DNA from: Singulisphaera acidiphila DSM 18658
GTDB lineage: Bacteria > Planctomycetota > Planctomycetia > Isosphaerales > Isosphaeraceae
Reading direction: 5' to 3'
Length of the DNA stretch: 64,000 nt
NCBI RefSeq assembly: GCF_000242455.2
Contig: NC_019892.1
Span: forward strand, 9,372,744 to 9,436,743
Shown here: positions 31,093 through 39,306 of the stretch, piece after piece
How positions within the stretch are numbered: the stretch's first letter is position 1
Layout: every line of letters begins with the position of its first letter
The notes under the pieces: generated by a model
What the model saw: the letters and a program-made list of their open reading frames with translations, nothing else
Database searches by the model: none
What the model was told of the DNA's origin: nothing
Program-made: the position numbers and the translations under genes

Positions 31093-32502
31093 TGTCACGC
31101 GACATGGAGTTGGGCCAGGAAATCGCGACATGAAGTTTGGCCGCATCCTGATCACTTGTCTCCTGTTCGTTTGTTCGGTTGTTTGCATGTCACCGTCAAC
31201 GTCATGATTCGCTCCCGGCAGATCTCGGACGCCGTCTGCCGGCTCAGCTGCCGCCCCTCATCGTCCGCGACCACCCATTCGTTAGACAAAGGATTATATG
31301 ACAAATATACGGTCTCCTTCTCATGAATAACTCCGATGTAAAGGTCGCGGTTGTACACCGAGATCGCCCCGGAGACACCCACTTTCCGTCGCCCCGCGTA
31401 ACCGGTCAGATACCCCGCGACCGCGTCCAGACTCCAGTGGCTCTCCTCCCAGCCCGGGCTGAAGTCGCGACCGGAGTGAGCCAACTCCGGATACGCTTCC
31501 TGCCGGCTCCGGCCTCTCACGCTTGGATATTCGCCACGTTGGATCTCGTCCATCATCTCCAGCCGTTGCCGCAAATCTTCCAGGGTGTCGCAGGTGTGCG
31601 GCTCGCCCCACCGCTTGGCCGTCCCCTGCGATCGCTCGACGACCCCGTTGTCCTGAGGGGTCGCCGGAGGGTTGTAGTCCAGGCCGACCGCCAACCCGGC
31701 CAGCCACACAGCCCCAGGTCGGTGGGAAGATCGCCCCGCGCCGCGCCCCACGGCGTCCCGTTGTCGACCCGAAGTCGCTCGGGCCGGCCCCAGCGGGTGA
31801 AAGCCAAGCGAAGTTGGGTCTGAGTCGACGCGGGCGGCACTTGGCTCCAGCGGGCTGGGGGGGAAAACCTCGGTCCACAGGACCGCGCCACTGCACTCGT
31901 CGACGATCCGTAGCCAGCAGACTTGTCGGCCGGTCCGGAGTGGCACCAGTTCGGCCGCGTCCATTTGCCAGACCTCATGAGGCCGAGCGGCCCGGCGACT
32001 CACGCTTGAAGGTCGCCGCCCCGGCGGGGCGGGAGCGAGATCAGCCCGCAGAAGCCACCGTTGCAAGGTCCGAGTGGCCGGGAGCGGTTCGCCGGGAAGC
32101 CGGCGGCGCAGCATCACGCGGATCAATCCCGCCCCCCAAGTCGGGTGCTCGCGGCGGAGTTCCAACACGGCATGCACGAGGGGTTCCGTGGGCTTCGGTG
32201 TTGCCGTCCCGCAACGGTCGTAGGAAGGGGCCAGGGGGTCTTGACGCGCGGACCGGAAGCGGCTGAATAGTCGCCGCACGGTACGTGGCGGGACACCGAG
32301 GCCCTCGGCGATGGTCAGAACATCCTGGCCGTCCCGGAAGCGATTCCAGATCGCCTGACGCACAGGCAGGGGCACAGGGCGAGGCATGGGCCGTTCTCCA
32401 GGGATGACGAGACCAAGGGGAGAGCTCCTACTGTAAACCTGTCCCGGCCTGCGGCCAAACTTCATGTCGCGATTTCCTGGCCCAACTCCATGTCGCGTGA
32501 CA
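31093..32502 (-). mobile_element. IS481-like insertion sequence inside a palindrome
   Basis: 1,410 bp. Terminal inverted repeats of about 52 bases start TGTCACGCGACATGGAGTTG and are perfect as far as I can align them, ending in GGCCGCA. A 4-bp duplication AGTA flanks it (31089-31092, 32503-32506). The TGT...ACA ends and a single integrase-core transposase fit IS481-related elements. It lies between flhB and flhA. The transposase gene is damaged, so the copy is probably immobile on its own. Confidence 0.9.
31152..32387 (-). pseudogene. Integrase-core transposase with two compensating frameshifts in the catalytic domain
   Basis: An open frame of 411 codons from ATG 32387 looks intact, but its middle does not. 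The HTH (IAEGLGVPPRTVRRLFSRFR), the first catalytic Asp (VWQMDAAELV) and the last Glu (QDNGVVERSQGTAKRW) are in the main frame. The segment with the second Asp, AFTRWGRPERLRVDNGTPWG, is encoded in a different frame, about 31710-31860. The frame is lost at a run of seven C on the coding strand (31857-31863) and regained near 31705-31715. The translated product would have nonsense in place of that part of the core, so it is very likely inactive. Confidence 0.8.
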
Positions 32503-32571
32503 AGTACGGAACCCGTGGCACCCGAAAGATTATCGAAAAATACCGATAGGATTCGCCTTCTGGGACAGACT

Positions 32572-33612
32572 CTATGCCGGCCTGTTCAGCGATCGATCCG
32601 CGGGCCAGATCGAGGCCAGTTCCGCGAGTGCTTCGGCGGGAAGCGGCAGTGCGGGGGCGCGGCGGCCGATCAGGCGGCGGGCGAGGTCCGGGGCTGCGAC
32701 CTGGGGGAGCTTGGCCGCTTCGGCCGCCAGCCGTAGGTGCAAGCCCGACGCCCCCTGGACGGCGGAGCGGAGCGAGACCGACCGGGGCGGCGGTCCTCCT
32801 GCCAGGACGAGGGTCAAGCCGCTGGGACCGGTCAGGATGAGCGAAGCGCCCGCGAGCAGCTCAGGGGAATCGCCGCGCCAGGCTTTCACGAGCCGCCGCC
32901 GCTTCGAGCGCAGGGCGGGGTCGCCTTCGGCCGTCCGCTGGTCCTCGCGGTGCTCTTCGGAGGTCGTTCGCAAGAGATCCTCGTATCGTCGGTACTGGAG
33001 CGCGAAGTCGATCAGGCCGAGCACGAGGGTTGCGGCCGCCAGCCAGGTCGCCAGGAGCCAGAGTGTCCCGCCAACGGCCCGGGCCAGGGCCGGAGCGTCC
33101 ATCGCGCCGAACTGCTGGAAGTCGAACCAACCGAGCCGGATCGACCAGGCAGCCACGGCCACGATCGTGACGGCCTTGAGCAACGACCAGACCCCACGGC
33201 CACCGCGGGTGACGATCCCCTGGCCTTGCCCAAGGGTCCAGAGCCGCGTCGGGTCAGGCGCGAGGAGGCCCGGCGCCCAGAGCCCTTGAACCTGAGCCTG
33301 GTGGGCCCCAATCGCCGCCAGCACGAAGCTGCCCACGACAGGCAGAATCGGCCAGATCACCCCGACCGCGAGCTGGCGGAGCCGCGTAACGACCTCGGAG
33401 GGGTCGGCGGAGATGATCGGCGTTCCGACCAGGGGCTCACGCAACAGCTTGACCAGGGCCGCCGTGATCTCATGGCCCCAGAACCCGAGCATGACCACCG
33501 CCGCCAGGAGGCCAACCGAGCCGGTCAACTCGGCGCTATGAGCGACCTGACCGCGCTCGCGGGCCTGCTGTCTTCGAAGTTTCGAGGGTTCCTGAGTCCG
33601 GTCTTCCGACAT
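32572..33612 (-). CDS. flhB: Flagellar export switch protein FlhB lacking the NPTH motif
   Basis: 346 residues, ATG 33612. The N-terminus has EPSKLRRQQARERGQVAHSA, the FlhB/YscU start, then about four membrane helices to residue 205, then the linker IDFALQYRRYEDLLRTTSEE and EGDPALRSKRRR, typical of the family. In the C-domain the self-cleaving motif NPTH should stand where ILTGPSGLTLVLAGG is found (GPSG at residues 262-265, about 32818-32829), so self-cleavage and the usual hook-to-filament substrate switch may be lost or replaced. The C-terminal domain is otherwise recognisable but divergent. It follows fliR by 4 bp. Confidence 0.9.
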   Translation of the reverse strand: MSEDRTQEPSKLRRQQARERGQVAHSAELTGSVGLLAAVVMLGFWGHEITAALVKLLREPLVGTPIISADPSEVVTRLRQLAVGVIWPILPVVGSFVLAAIGAHQAQVQGLWAPGLLAPDPTRLWTLGQGQGIVTRGGRGVWSLLKAVTIVAVAAWSIRLGWFDFQQFGAMDAPALARAVGGTLWLLATWLAAATLVLGLIDFALQYRRYEDLLRTTSEEHREDQRTAEGDPALRSKRRRLVKAWRGDSPELLAGASLILTGPSGLTLVLAGGPPPRSVSLRSAVQGASGLHLRLAAEAAKLPQVAAPDLARRLIGRRAPALPLPAEALAELASIWPADRSLNRPA

Positions 33613-33616
33613 CGTA

Positions 33617-34375
33617 TCAGCCCCCCCCGGGCCAGGTGCCCCAGGCCATCGACAGGGTCGAGATCAGGGTGAGCAGGCCGAGGCCGACCAGGAGCAGGCC
33701 GAGCGCTGAGCGAATCGGCAACGACAGGGTCACGAGTTGCAGCGAAGGGGCCGCACGGCCCAGCAAGCCAAGCGCCATCCCCGCCAAACAAAGGGCCAGG
33801 GCCGGAGGCGCGGCGGCGCGAAGCGTCAGGGCCAGCGCCTGCCCCACCCGGCCGAACGCCTGGTTCACGGTCTCGATCGAGAGGCTCGCGGTCCCGGCGG
33901 GCACCACCTGATAGCTCTCGATCAGCGCCTTGACCAGCACGACCGGACCATCGAGCGCCAGGAAGGTCGCCAGGGCGAGCATCCCATAGAGGTGGCCCAA
34001 GGGGGTCATTTCGTCCCCCGCATCGGGGTCGAACAAGGCTGCGGGAGAGAGTCCGGATTGCACCCCGACGATCTCCCCGGCCTGCCTCGCCCCCGCCACG
34101 ATCAGGGCGGCCGACCATCCGAGCGCTGCCCCAATGGCCGCCTCGGCCAGGCAGACGCGTCCCAGATCGCCCCAGCCAGCTGGTGCCGTGATCTCGCCGA
34201 CCACCACCGGAACGACGATCCCCCCGAGGAGCACGGCCAGGCCCACCCGGAACCGCCAGTCCAGGCCGGACGTCGCCAGGGACGGAGCAGTCCAGGCCAG
34301 ACCGAGCACTCGCGCCAGGACCAGGACCACCACCCCGCCATGTCCCAGAAGCCAGACCGCGTCGCTCGACGTCAT
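33617..34375 (-). CDS. fliR: Flagellar export gate protein FliR
   Basis: 252 residues from ATG 34375; a TTG at 34432 that overlaps the fliQ stop would add 19 residues. Six hydrophobic segments, with GGVVVLVLARVLGLAWTAPS, RVGLAVLLGGIVVPVVV, LAEAAIGAALGWSAALIVAG, ARQAGEIVGVQSGLSPAALF followed by DPDAG, LYGMLALATFLALDGPVVLV and the C-terminal LGLLLVGLGLLTLISTLS. GEIVGVQSGLS is the family signature (usually GEIIGLQMGLS). FliR forms the export gate with FliP and FliQ. It lies between fliQ and flhB as usual. Confidence 0.93.
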   Translation of the reverse strand: MTSSDAVWLLGHGGVVVLVLARVLGLAWTAPSLATSGLDWRFRVGLAVLLGGIVVPVVVGEITAPAGWGDLGRVCLAEAAIGAALGWSAALIVAGARQAGEIVGVQSGLSPAALFDPDAGDEMTPLGHLYGMLALATFLALDGPVVLVKALIESYQVVPAGTASLSIETVNQAFGRVGQALALTLRAAAPPALALCLAGMALGLLGRAAPSLQLVTLSLPIRSALGLLLVGLGLLTLISTLSMAWGTWPGGG

Positions 34376-34428
34376 CGACACAAGGCCCCGCCAGAAATAA
34401 AGAGGCTTGGTTTCAAGTGGAACCAGGA

Positions 34429-34695
34429 TCAAAGCATGCCGGGAATCGACTCGATCAAGGTCGTCTCAAACGAAACCCAGCGACCCAGCAACCAAGGCAG
34501 AATCAAAAGGAAGGCAAGCATCACCGCCACCAGGCGAGGCACCATGCCCACGACCGGCTCGTGCAACTGGGTGAGCGTCTGCCCGATCCCAATCACCAGG
34601 CCGACCACCAGGGCGACTCCGAGGAGCGGTCCTCCCAGTTGCAGAGAAAGGCGAATCGCCTCGCGCGACCAGTCGATCACTTGGGACAGATCCAT
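34429..34695 (-). CDS. fliQ: Flagellar export gate protein FliQ
   Basis: 88 residues, the standard size, from ATG 34695 with GGAGG upstream. Two membrane helices: PLLGVALVVGLVIGIGQTLT and VAVMLAFLLILPWLLGRWV. The family motif GxxQAxTQ(I/L)xE appears as GIGQTLTQLHEPVVGMVPRL. FliQ surrounds the FliP/FliR core of the export gate. It is in the standard order fliP-fliQ-fliR. Confidence 0.95.
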   Translation of the reverse strand: MDLSQVIDWSREAIRLSLQLGGPLLGVALVVGLVIGIGQTLTQLHEPVVGMVPRLVAVMLAFLLILPWLLGRWVSFETTLIESIPGML

Positions 34696-34776
34696 CGACG
34701 GCCTCCGCTCTTGTTGAGGATGGGCAGAACCCACCAGAACTTGCTGTCTCATTGAGAAGTTGAAGTCGATTGATGT

Positions 34777-35712
34777 TCAACTCGCAAAACTTTGCAGGAG
34801 CATCGTCGCGACCAGCATCCACCCATCGGCCAGTACGAACAGGATCAGCTTCAGGGGCATGGCGATCAGCGAGGGGGGGAGCATGAACAGGCCCATCGCC
34901 GCCAGCACCGACGAGACGACCAGGTCGATCACCAGGAACGGAAGGTAGATGTAGAAGCCGATCACAAGCGCGGTGGTCAGCTCGCTCAGGAGGAACGCCG
35001 GAGCCACCACCTGGAGCGGAAAATCCTCACCGCTGACCGGGTCGGGCCGATTGGCCGAGCCGGTCGCCGACAGGTCGTAGAGCTGCCAGAGGTAATCCTC
35101 ATGGTTGGTCCGCTCGATCTGCTTGATCATGAAGGCCTTGATCGGCTTCGTGCCGGCCTCCCAGGCCGCGACCGCGGGCAAGTGGCCCGAGGCGTAAGGC
35201 TCGATCCCCTTGGTGTAGGCAACCTCGGCGACGGGCCGCATCACAAGCGCGGTGAGAAGCAGAGCCAACGCGGAGAGGACCTGGTTGCCCGGCACCTGCG
35301 GGCTCCCCAGCGCCTGCCGCAAGAGGATCAGCACGATATTGATCCGGACGAATGCCGTGAACATCAGCACGGCCGCGGGCAGCAGCATGATCAATAACGG
35401 AGCGGCCATCCTGAGGGCCGAGATCACTTGAACAGGTTCGGGCGGTGCCAGGAGATCGCTCGATGAGGCCGGAGCCGAGATCGAGGGTTCGGCGACCTTC
35501 ACACCCGTCCCGCTCCCCACCCTCTCCTTGAGGTCGGATGTGATCGGAGGCACCGGCCGGTTCGCCAGGACCGCCGCACGAGGCTCTGCCGTCACCGCCG
35601 ATGAAGGAGGAGGCGAGCCCGCAGTGCGACCGTCCCGTGGAGCGGCGCCGAGCGTCAGCAACGCGGTGGCAAAACCGACGACCAGGGCCGGCTTGATCAG
35701 CCTTGCGTTCAT
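34777..35712 (-). CDS. fliP: Flagellar export gate protein FliP
   Basis: 311 residues, ATG 35712, overlapping the fliO stop in ATGA. A signal-like N-terminus and a Pro/Ala/Ser-rich region to about residue 95 are followed by the FliP core: LLIMLLPAAVLMFTAFVRIN, IVLILLRQALGSPQVPGNQV, LSALALLLTALVMRPV, then a periplasmic domain and FLLSELTTALVIGFYIYLPF, LVIDLVVSSVLAAMGLFMLP and LPLKLILFVLADGW-type end (MPLKLILFVLADGWMLVATM). The extension before the core is longer than in enteric FliP. It forms the pentameric pore of the export gate. Confidence 0.96.
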   Translation of the reverse strand: MNARLIKPALVVGFATALLTLGAAPRDGRTAGSPPPSSAVTAEPRAAVLANRPVPPITSDLKERVGSGTGVKVAEPSISAPASSSDLLAPPEPVQVISALRMAAPLLIMLLPAAVLMFTAFVRINIVLILLRQALGSPQVPGNQVLSALALLLTALVMRPVAEVAYTKGIEPYASGHLPAVAAWEAGTKPIKAFMIKQIERTNHEDYLWQLYDLSATGSANRPDPVSGEDFPLQVVAPAFLLSELTTALVIGFYIYLPFLVIDLVVSSVLAAMGLFMLPPSLIAMPLKLILFVLADGWMLVATMLLQSFAS

Positions 35713-36287
35713 TCGTCGTCTCCCACCCGGCGGTCGAACCGGCCGGCCGAAGGGGCTGGTCCGATCGGTACGGAGACGGTCGGGCCACTGCGTTGGGGCG
35801 TGAGAAACCCGTCGCGCTCAGCGGTATCCGTCAGCTCACCCAGAAGCGAAGGCGCCCCTTGGCCCCCCGTGCCAATGATCAAGACGCGCTCGCCCACCTC
35901 GAGGAGATAGACGGAATGCTTGGGCGAAAGCACCGTGCGACCGACCACGCGCATCGAGCTCGTGCCGTTCCGGGTGGGCAGGTATCGCTTCGAAGCCACG
36001 CTGATCCCACCGCAGAGGGCCAAGGCCAGCGCAATTCCGCCGGTCCCGAGCCACCATCCGCTCGATCCTTCGGGGCCTTTCGCTCCGCGCCGGCCGGAAG
36101 TGCCGCGAGGCGCGAACGGTTGGCGATCGGTGCCGGTGGAGGATGCCGATGAGGAAGGGGAGTGAATCGCGGCCGTGGGGGCGACATGGTCGGCCCAAGC
36201 CTGAGAGGAGAGAAACACCGAGGCCAGCGGTCCTAAGACCACGATGGCCCCGGCGAAAATGGGTTGGCGAAGTCGCGCGCTCGGCAT
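35709..36287 (-). CDS. fliO: FliO-like flagellar assembly protein
   Basis: 192 residues from ATG 36287 (AAAGGA upstream). An N-terminal signal (QPIFAGAIVVLGPLASVFLS ending SSQAWA-D) is followed by a low-complexity Ser/Thr/Gly region, a membrane helix (WLGTGGIALALALCGGISVA) and a compact cytoplasmic domain with MRVVGRTVLSPKHSVYLLEV, GERVLIIGTGG and APSLLGEL, the FliO signature. FliO is a scaffold for FliP pentamer formation. It overlaps fliP by 4 bp; a 155-bp gap with a small GCTTCTC/GAGAAGC hairpin (36403-36420) separates it from the second fliG-like gene. Confidence 0.85.
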   Translation of the reverse strand: MPSARLRQPIFAGAIVVLGPLASVFLSSQAWADHVAPTAAIHSPSSSASSTGTDRQPFAPRGTSGRRGAKGPEGSSGWWLGTGGIALALALCGGISVASKRYLPTRNGTSSMRVVGRTVLSPKHSVYLLEVGERVLIIGTGGQGAPSLLGELTDTAERDGFLTPQRSGPTVSVPIGPAPSAGRFDRRVGDDE

Positions 36288-36442
36288 CCGCAAATCCTTT
36301 GCGAAATGGCCCCTGGATCTGGCTCGGCCGAAAATCTTCGCGATCTCCCGTCCTGGGTCGCTCGGATTCTCACGGGTGAGTCCACCCCACCGCAACGAGG
36401 TCGCTTCTCCCAAGAGAAGCTCGTGTGGGGGATGATCTCGCC

Positions 36443-36751
36443 CTAGGCTACCATATCTTCAGGATCGTCAAAGGCGACTTGTCCTGCCCGGCTGAGTCGA
36501 CAGAGGGCGTCGACCAAGGCGCGCTGGGCATTCTTCGCCGATTCGAACGAGACGGTCCCGTATGCGTTGATCTGGGCCTCGAGCTGAACCGCCGAGGAGG
36601 ACGAGAGCTTGGTGAGCAGCAACCGCCTCAGGCCGGGCGGAGTACCCGCCATCGCCGAGAGAAGCTGCTCGGTAGAGACTTGGTCGAGGACCGCGCGTAG
36701 GTCGGATCCGTCAAGATCCCCCAGGTCTTCGAAGTCGACGAGGTCAGACAA
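36443..36751 (-). CDS. FliG-like gene 2: a stand-alone FliG C-terminal domain
   Basis: About 102 residues from TTG 36751, chosen because AGGAGG lies 6 bases upstream and the start overlaps the previous stop; ATG 36802 would add 17 residues and overlap the previous gene by 59 bp. The whole protein reads as one FliG C domain: DLVDFEDLGDLDGSDLRAVL, STEQLLSAMAGTPPGLRRLL, LTKLSSSSAVQLEAQINAYG and SFESAKNAQRALVDALCRLS, then RAGQVAFDDPED. FliG_C faces the stator and generates torque. A separate gene for this domain is unusual. It is translationally coupled to the preceding fliG-like gene. Confidence 0.75.
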   Translation of the reverse strand: MSDLVDFEDLGDLDGSDLRAVLDQVSTEQLLSAMAGTPPGLRRLLLTKLSSSSAVQLEAQINAYGTVSFESAKNAQRALVDALCRLSRAGQVAFDDPEDMVA

Positions 36752-37346
36752 GGATGGCCTCCTGACCGTTGGGGTCGGGAAGGGTGAGTCGTCCGTGGTC
36801 ATGGAGACGTCGAAGCCGCTCGGCAACGTCCATCTGGGCGGCTTCGGCATCGTCGAGCCGGAAAGGGCCCAACTGATCCAAGGCCCGACTGAGTCCGCCG
36901 GCCGCAAAAGCCGACAGCGCTCGGAGGACCTTGGCGCGAACCGGGCGAGCCGCGCCACCCAGGGCCAAAGCCCAGGTCGCCACGTCTTCGTCGTGGTACG
37001 CCTCCCTGATGTCTCTATCGTCCATCTTGACCAAGTCTTCGAACACAAAGCGGAGTCTTCGCAGACCCAAGCCGTAAAATTCCTCAAGAACGGCCTGCTG
37101 TTCCGCCGGTGCAATCCGCTCGAGCCGTGCGATCTCTAAAGTCACCGCCTCGACGGCCGATCGATCGAGTTGTGCCAATAATTGCGAAGCGAGCGGTTGC
37201 TCCAAACTGACCAGAAGAATGGCCGCCTTGCGGATCGGGGCCGACTCGTCGGCGTGACCGGCGTCTTGGTCGTTGGCCACCGCCGCAGCCACTCCCTGAC
37301 TGGACGCAGAGGCAGGTGCTGCGCGAAGCGTTTCCAGGCGTGTCAT
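36744..37346 (-). CDS. fliG: FliG-like gene 1: N-terminal domain plus a C-like domain, no middle domain
   Basis: 200 residues, ATG 37346 overlapping the fliF stop in ATGA. Residues about 38-95 match FliG_N: PIRKAAILLVSLEQPLASQL, LAQLDRSAVEAVTLEIARLE and APAEQQAVLEEFYGLG. Residues about 97-195 match a FliG_C-like unit: LRFVFEDLVKMDDRDIREAY, WALALGGAARPVRAKVLRAL, LSRALDQLGPFRLDDAEAAQ and MDVAERLRRLHDHGRLTLP. The middle domain with its EHPQ motif, which contacts FliM, is not present. Normal FliG has about 330 residues. With fliF upstream and a second FliG_C gene downstream it is the switch protein in divided form. Confidence 0.85.
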   Translation of the reverse strand: MTRLETLRAAPASASSQGVAAAVANDQDAGHADESAPIRKAAILLVSLEQPLASQLLAQLDRSAVEAVTLEIARLERIAPAEQQAVLEEFYGLGLRRLRFVFEDLVKMDDRDIREAYHDEDVATWALALGGAARPVRAKVLRALSAFAAGGLSRALDQLGPFRLDDAEAAQMDVAERLRRLHDHGRLTLPDPNGQEAILV

Positions 37347-38815
37347 GCCGCGTGTCCTCCCTGGCCGATCCAGCGATTCAGCACGCTTGCGGCAGCCTCG
37401 GGGTTATGACGGATCAGCTCGCGGACCCGCTCCGAGGCACCTGGCGTGGTTTCGGAAGTGGCGTTCACAGTAAACCGGATCCGCGCCGGCTCGGCCGCCA
37501 GGGCCCGCCGTGGCCGCCTCGTCGCGAGCAGGCGGAGCCCGACGATCAGGAGCAGCCCAGCCACTCCTCCGCCCACACCGGCCGGGATCCACCACGAGGG
37601 GATCCGCCTCGTCTCGGGCACCGCAGGCGCGACCAGCGGATCGCGAATCACGACCTCATCATCGGGGATCGTGTCGATCGAGATTTCGAAAGCTCCGGAG
37701 GGGATCACGTACCCCGCCGCCTTCTTGATAAACGTCTCCGTCCGTGCCTGGATCGCCTGGAAGTCCTCCTGCGACAGGTTGCGGTGGGGTAACGCTTTGC
37801 GGTAGTAGAAGCTGCGCGGGATTTTGACCCAAATCTTGGCGAAGTTCGTCTCGATGGGCGCTTTCGATCCGACGGAGGGGGCCGCCACGGCGGGAGGAGC
37901 CGACGCCACTTCCGTATCCAAGGGTTGGTTCACCCCAATGCTCGGCTCGGCAACCGGGGTCGGCGGCTCAACGACAGCCACCGGCTCCGGCGCGGGGGGA
38001 GCAACCATCTGGACGGTGACCCGCGCGTCATTGATCCAATCGAGTTGTCCCAAGATCTCTTGTTTGATTTCTTCTTCACGAGCCTGGGCTCGTGAGATCA
38101 CGTCAAGGGAGGGCTTACTCGGATCGAGATACCGGTTGCCCTCCCGATCCATGATCGATACCGCATCCTCCTTCAGCAAGGGTTCGCTGCACAGCATGTA
38201 GGTTTTGATGCTCTGGACGGTCTTGGGATCGATCTTACGTGAGTCTTTGGTCTCGAGCATCACGAAGGCGGTCGTCATCGTCGAGGGACGCCCCCCCGTC
38301 TTCGTGGTGGTTTGAAAGATATCCACCGAGGCCGAGACGATCCCATCGAGTTCGCCGATATAGACCTCGAGCATCTCCGCCCTGGCCCGAAGCTCGCGCT
38401 GTTCCTTATCCTTGGGCAATTCCCAAATTCTCGGGGTCTGAAGGTCCTTACGGATCTCAGAGATGGAGCGGGCATTAATGTCGAGCTTGGACAGGACGTC
38501 CGTGGCTTCTTCGTAGCGGGTGGTGGCGACGCCGATCCGGCGATCTTCGACGCGGTATTCGATGTGCGCGGCGTCGAGGGCGTGGGTGATTCGCGTAATG
38601 GCGTCGGTTGAATACTGGCGTCCCTCGCCCAGGTTCTTACCCGGGGAAGGGATGGCCGCCCAGTAACCGAACCCACCGATCGCGGCCACGATGCCGAGAA
38701 CCGCGACCCAGCGCACGACGGGGCCTCGGGCCCAGACCGAGCGTTTGGCCACGGCCAACCGGCTCAAGATCCGTTTGACCGTCGGAGCAACTGAGGGAGG
38801 ACTCTCGGTCCGCAT
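37343..38815 (-). CDS. fliF: Flagellar MS-ring protein FliF
   Basis: 490 residues from ATG 38815, a little shorter than the usual 520-570. Membrane helix 1 at about 35-53 (VVRWVAVLGIVAAIGGFGYW); the YscJ/FliF ring-building domain with ALDAAHIEYRVEDRRIGVAT, YEEATDVLSKLDI and GELDGIVSASVDIFQT; a Pro/Ala/Val-rich loop near 280-330; helix 2 (WWIPAGVGGGVAGLLLIVGL); and a cytoplasmic tail ending VRELIRHNPEAAASVLNRWI, the FliG_N-binding motif. It builds the MS ring on which the motor assembles. It is the first gene of this operon, so the main promoter should lie in 38816-39231. Confidence 0.93.
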   Translation of the reverse strand: MRTESPPSVAPTVKRILSRLAVAKRSVWARGPVVRWVAVLGIVAAIGGFGYWAAIPSPGKNLGEGRQYSTDAITRITHALDAAHIEYRVEDRRIGVATTRYEEATDVLSKLDINARSISEIRKDLQTPRIWELPKDKEQRELRARAEMLEVYIGELDGIVSASVDIFQTTTKTGGRPSTMTTAFVMLETKDSRKIDPKTVQSIKTYMLCSEPLLKEDAVSIMDREGNRYLDPSKPSLDVISRAQAREEEIKQEILGQLDWINDARVTVQMVAPPAPEPVAVVEPPTPVAEPSIGVNQPLDTEVASAPPAVAAPSVGSKAPIETNFAKIWVKIPRSFYYRKALPHRNLSQEDFQAIQARTETFIKKAAGYVIPSGAFEISIDTIPDDEVVIRDPLVAPAVPETRRIPSWWIPAGVGGGVAGLLLIVGLRLLATRRPRRALAAEPARIRFTVNATSETTPGASERVRELIRHNPEAAASVLNRWIGQGGHAA

Positions 38816-39231
38816 CGATTCTCCTCCGAGCGACTCGATCGCGTCGAGGTTCGGGCCCTTTTGGCGACCACCACGGTGTCGGCACGAGACGGGACAACCC
38901 GCCAGGCGCCTTCACAAGGGAGATTCACCGGCCCACCACGACGCAACACCAAGAAGCGAGGACGGGAAAGCGGACGGGATAGACCCGAACGGCCAAACGA
39001 GGCAGGGGAACGAGCGGATCGAATGAATCCCCACGCCCCTTCACCAAGCAGCCGCCATCCCTTCCATGGGATTACGGAGTCTGTCGCATCCTGCGAGGGG
39101 AGTGTTATCCACAAACGGCGTGGTTTGTCAATCGCGTGTGGCGTTGTGAACGCGCTCACGAGGGCTCACACCTGTCCCACACCATTCGGGAAGGCCGGCC
39201 CACGTGTCGAAAGGCGGGTTGTTCGAACGCA
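38816..39231. other. Upstream region of the flagellar operon
   Basis: No gene supported. It is expected to hold the promoter of fliF onward on the minus strand. Its far end is the 3' side of the group II intron insertion site. Confidence 0.45.
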
Positions 39232-39268
39232 ATCGGGTAGGAGGGGGCCTCGCAGCCCCCGTCCTCCC

Positions 39269-39303
39269 ACACCACCGGACGTACTCATCGTATCCGGCGG
39301 TTT
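39269..39303 (-). ncRNA. Group II intron domain V
   Basis: On the minus strand, ACCGCCGGATACG pairs with its partner ending CGTCCGGTGGT around a small ATGA loop, in the size (about 34 nt) and position (just 3' of the RT gene) expected of the catalytic domain V. Assigned from stem shape and the familiar ACGTCCGGTGGTG ending; base-level boundaries are approximate. Confidence 0.75.
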
Positions 39304-39306
39304 CTT

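Larger units (their letters stand above)
31024..32523. repeat. Long perfect palindrome split by an IS
   Basis: Left part 31024-31092 and right part 32507-32523. Joining them after removing the IS and one copy of the 4-bp duplication gives arms of about 34 bases starting GGGTGCCACGGGTTCC and continuing through GTACTCGGACCCCGTGCG, around a loop of about 17 bases. The arms match without mismatch. The first 14 bases are shared with the palindrome at 549-627. Confidence 0.85.
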
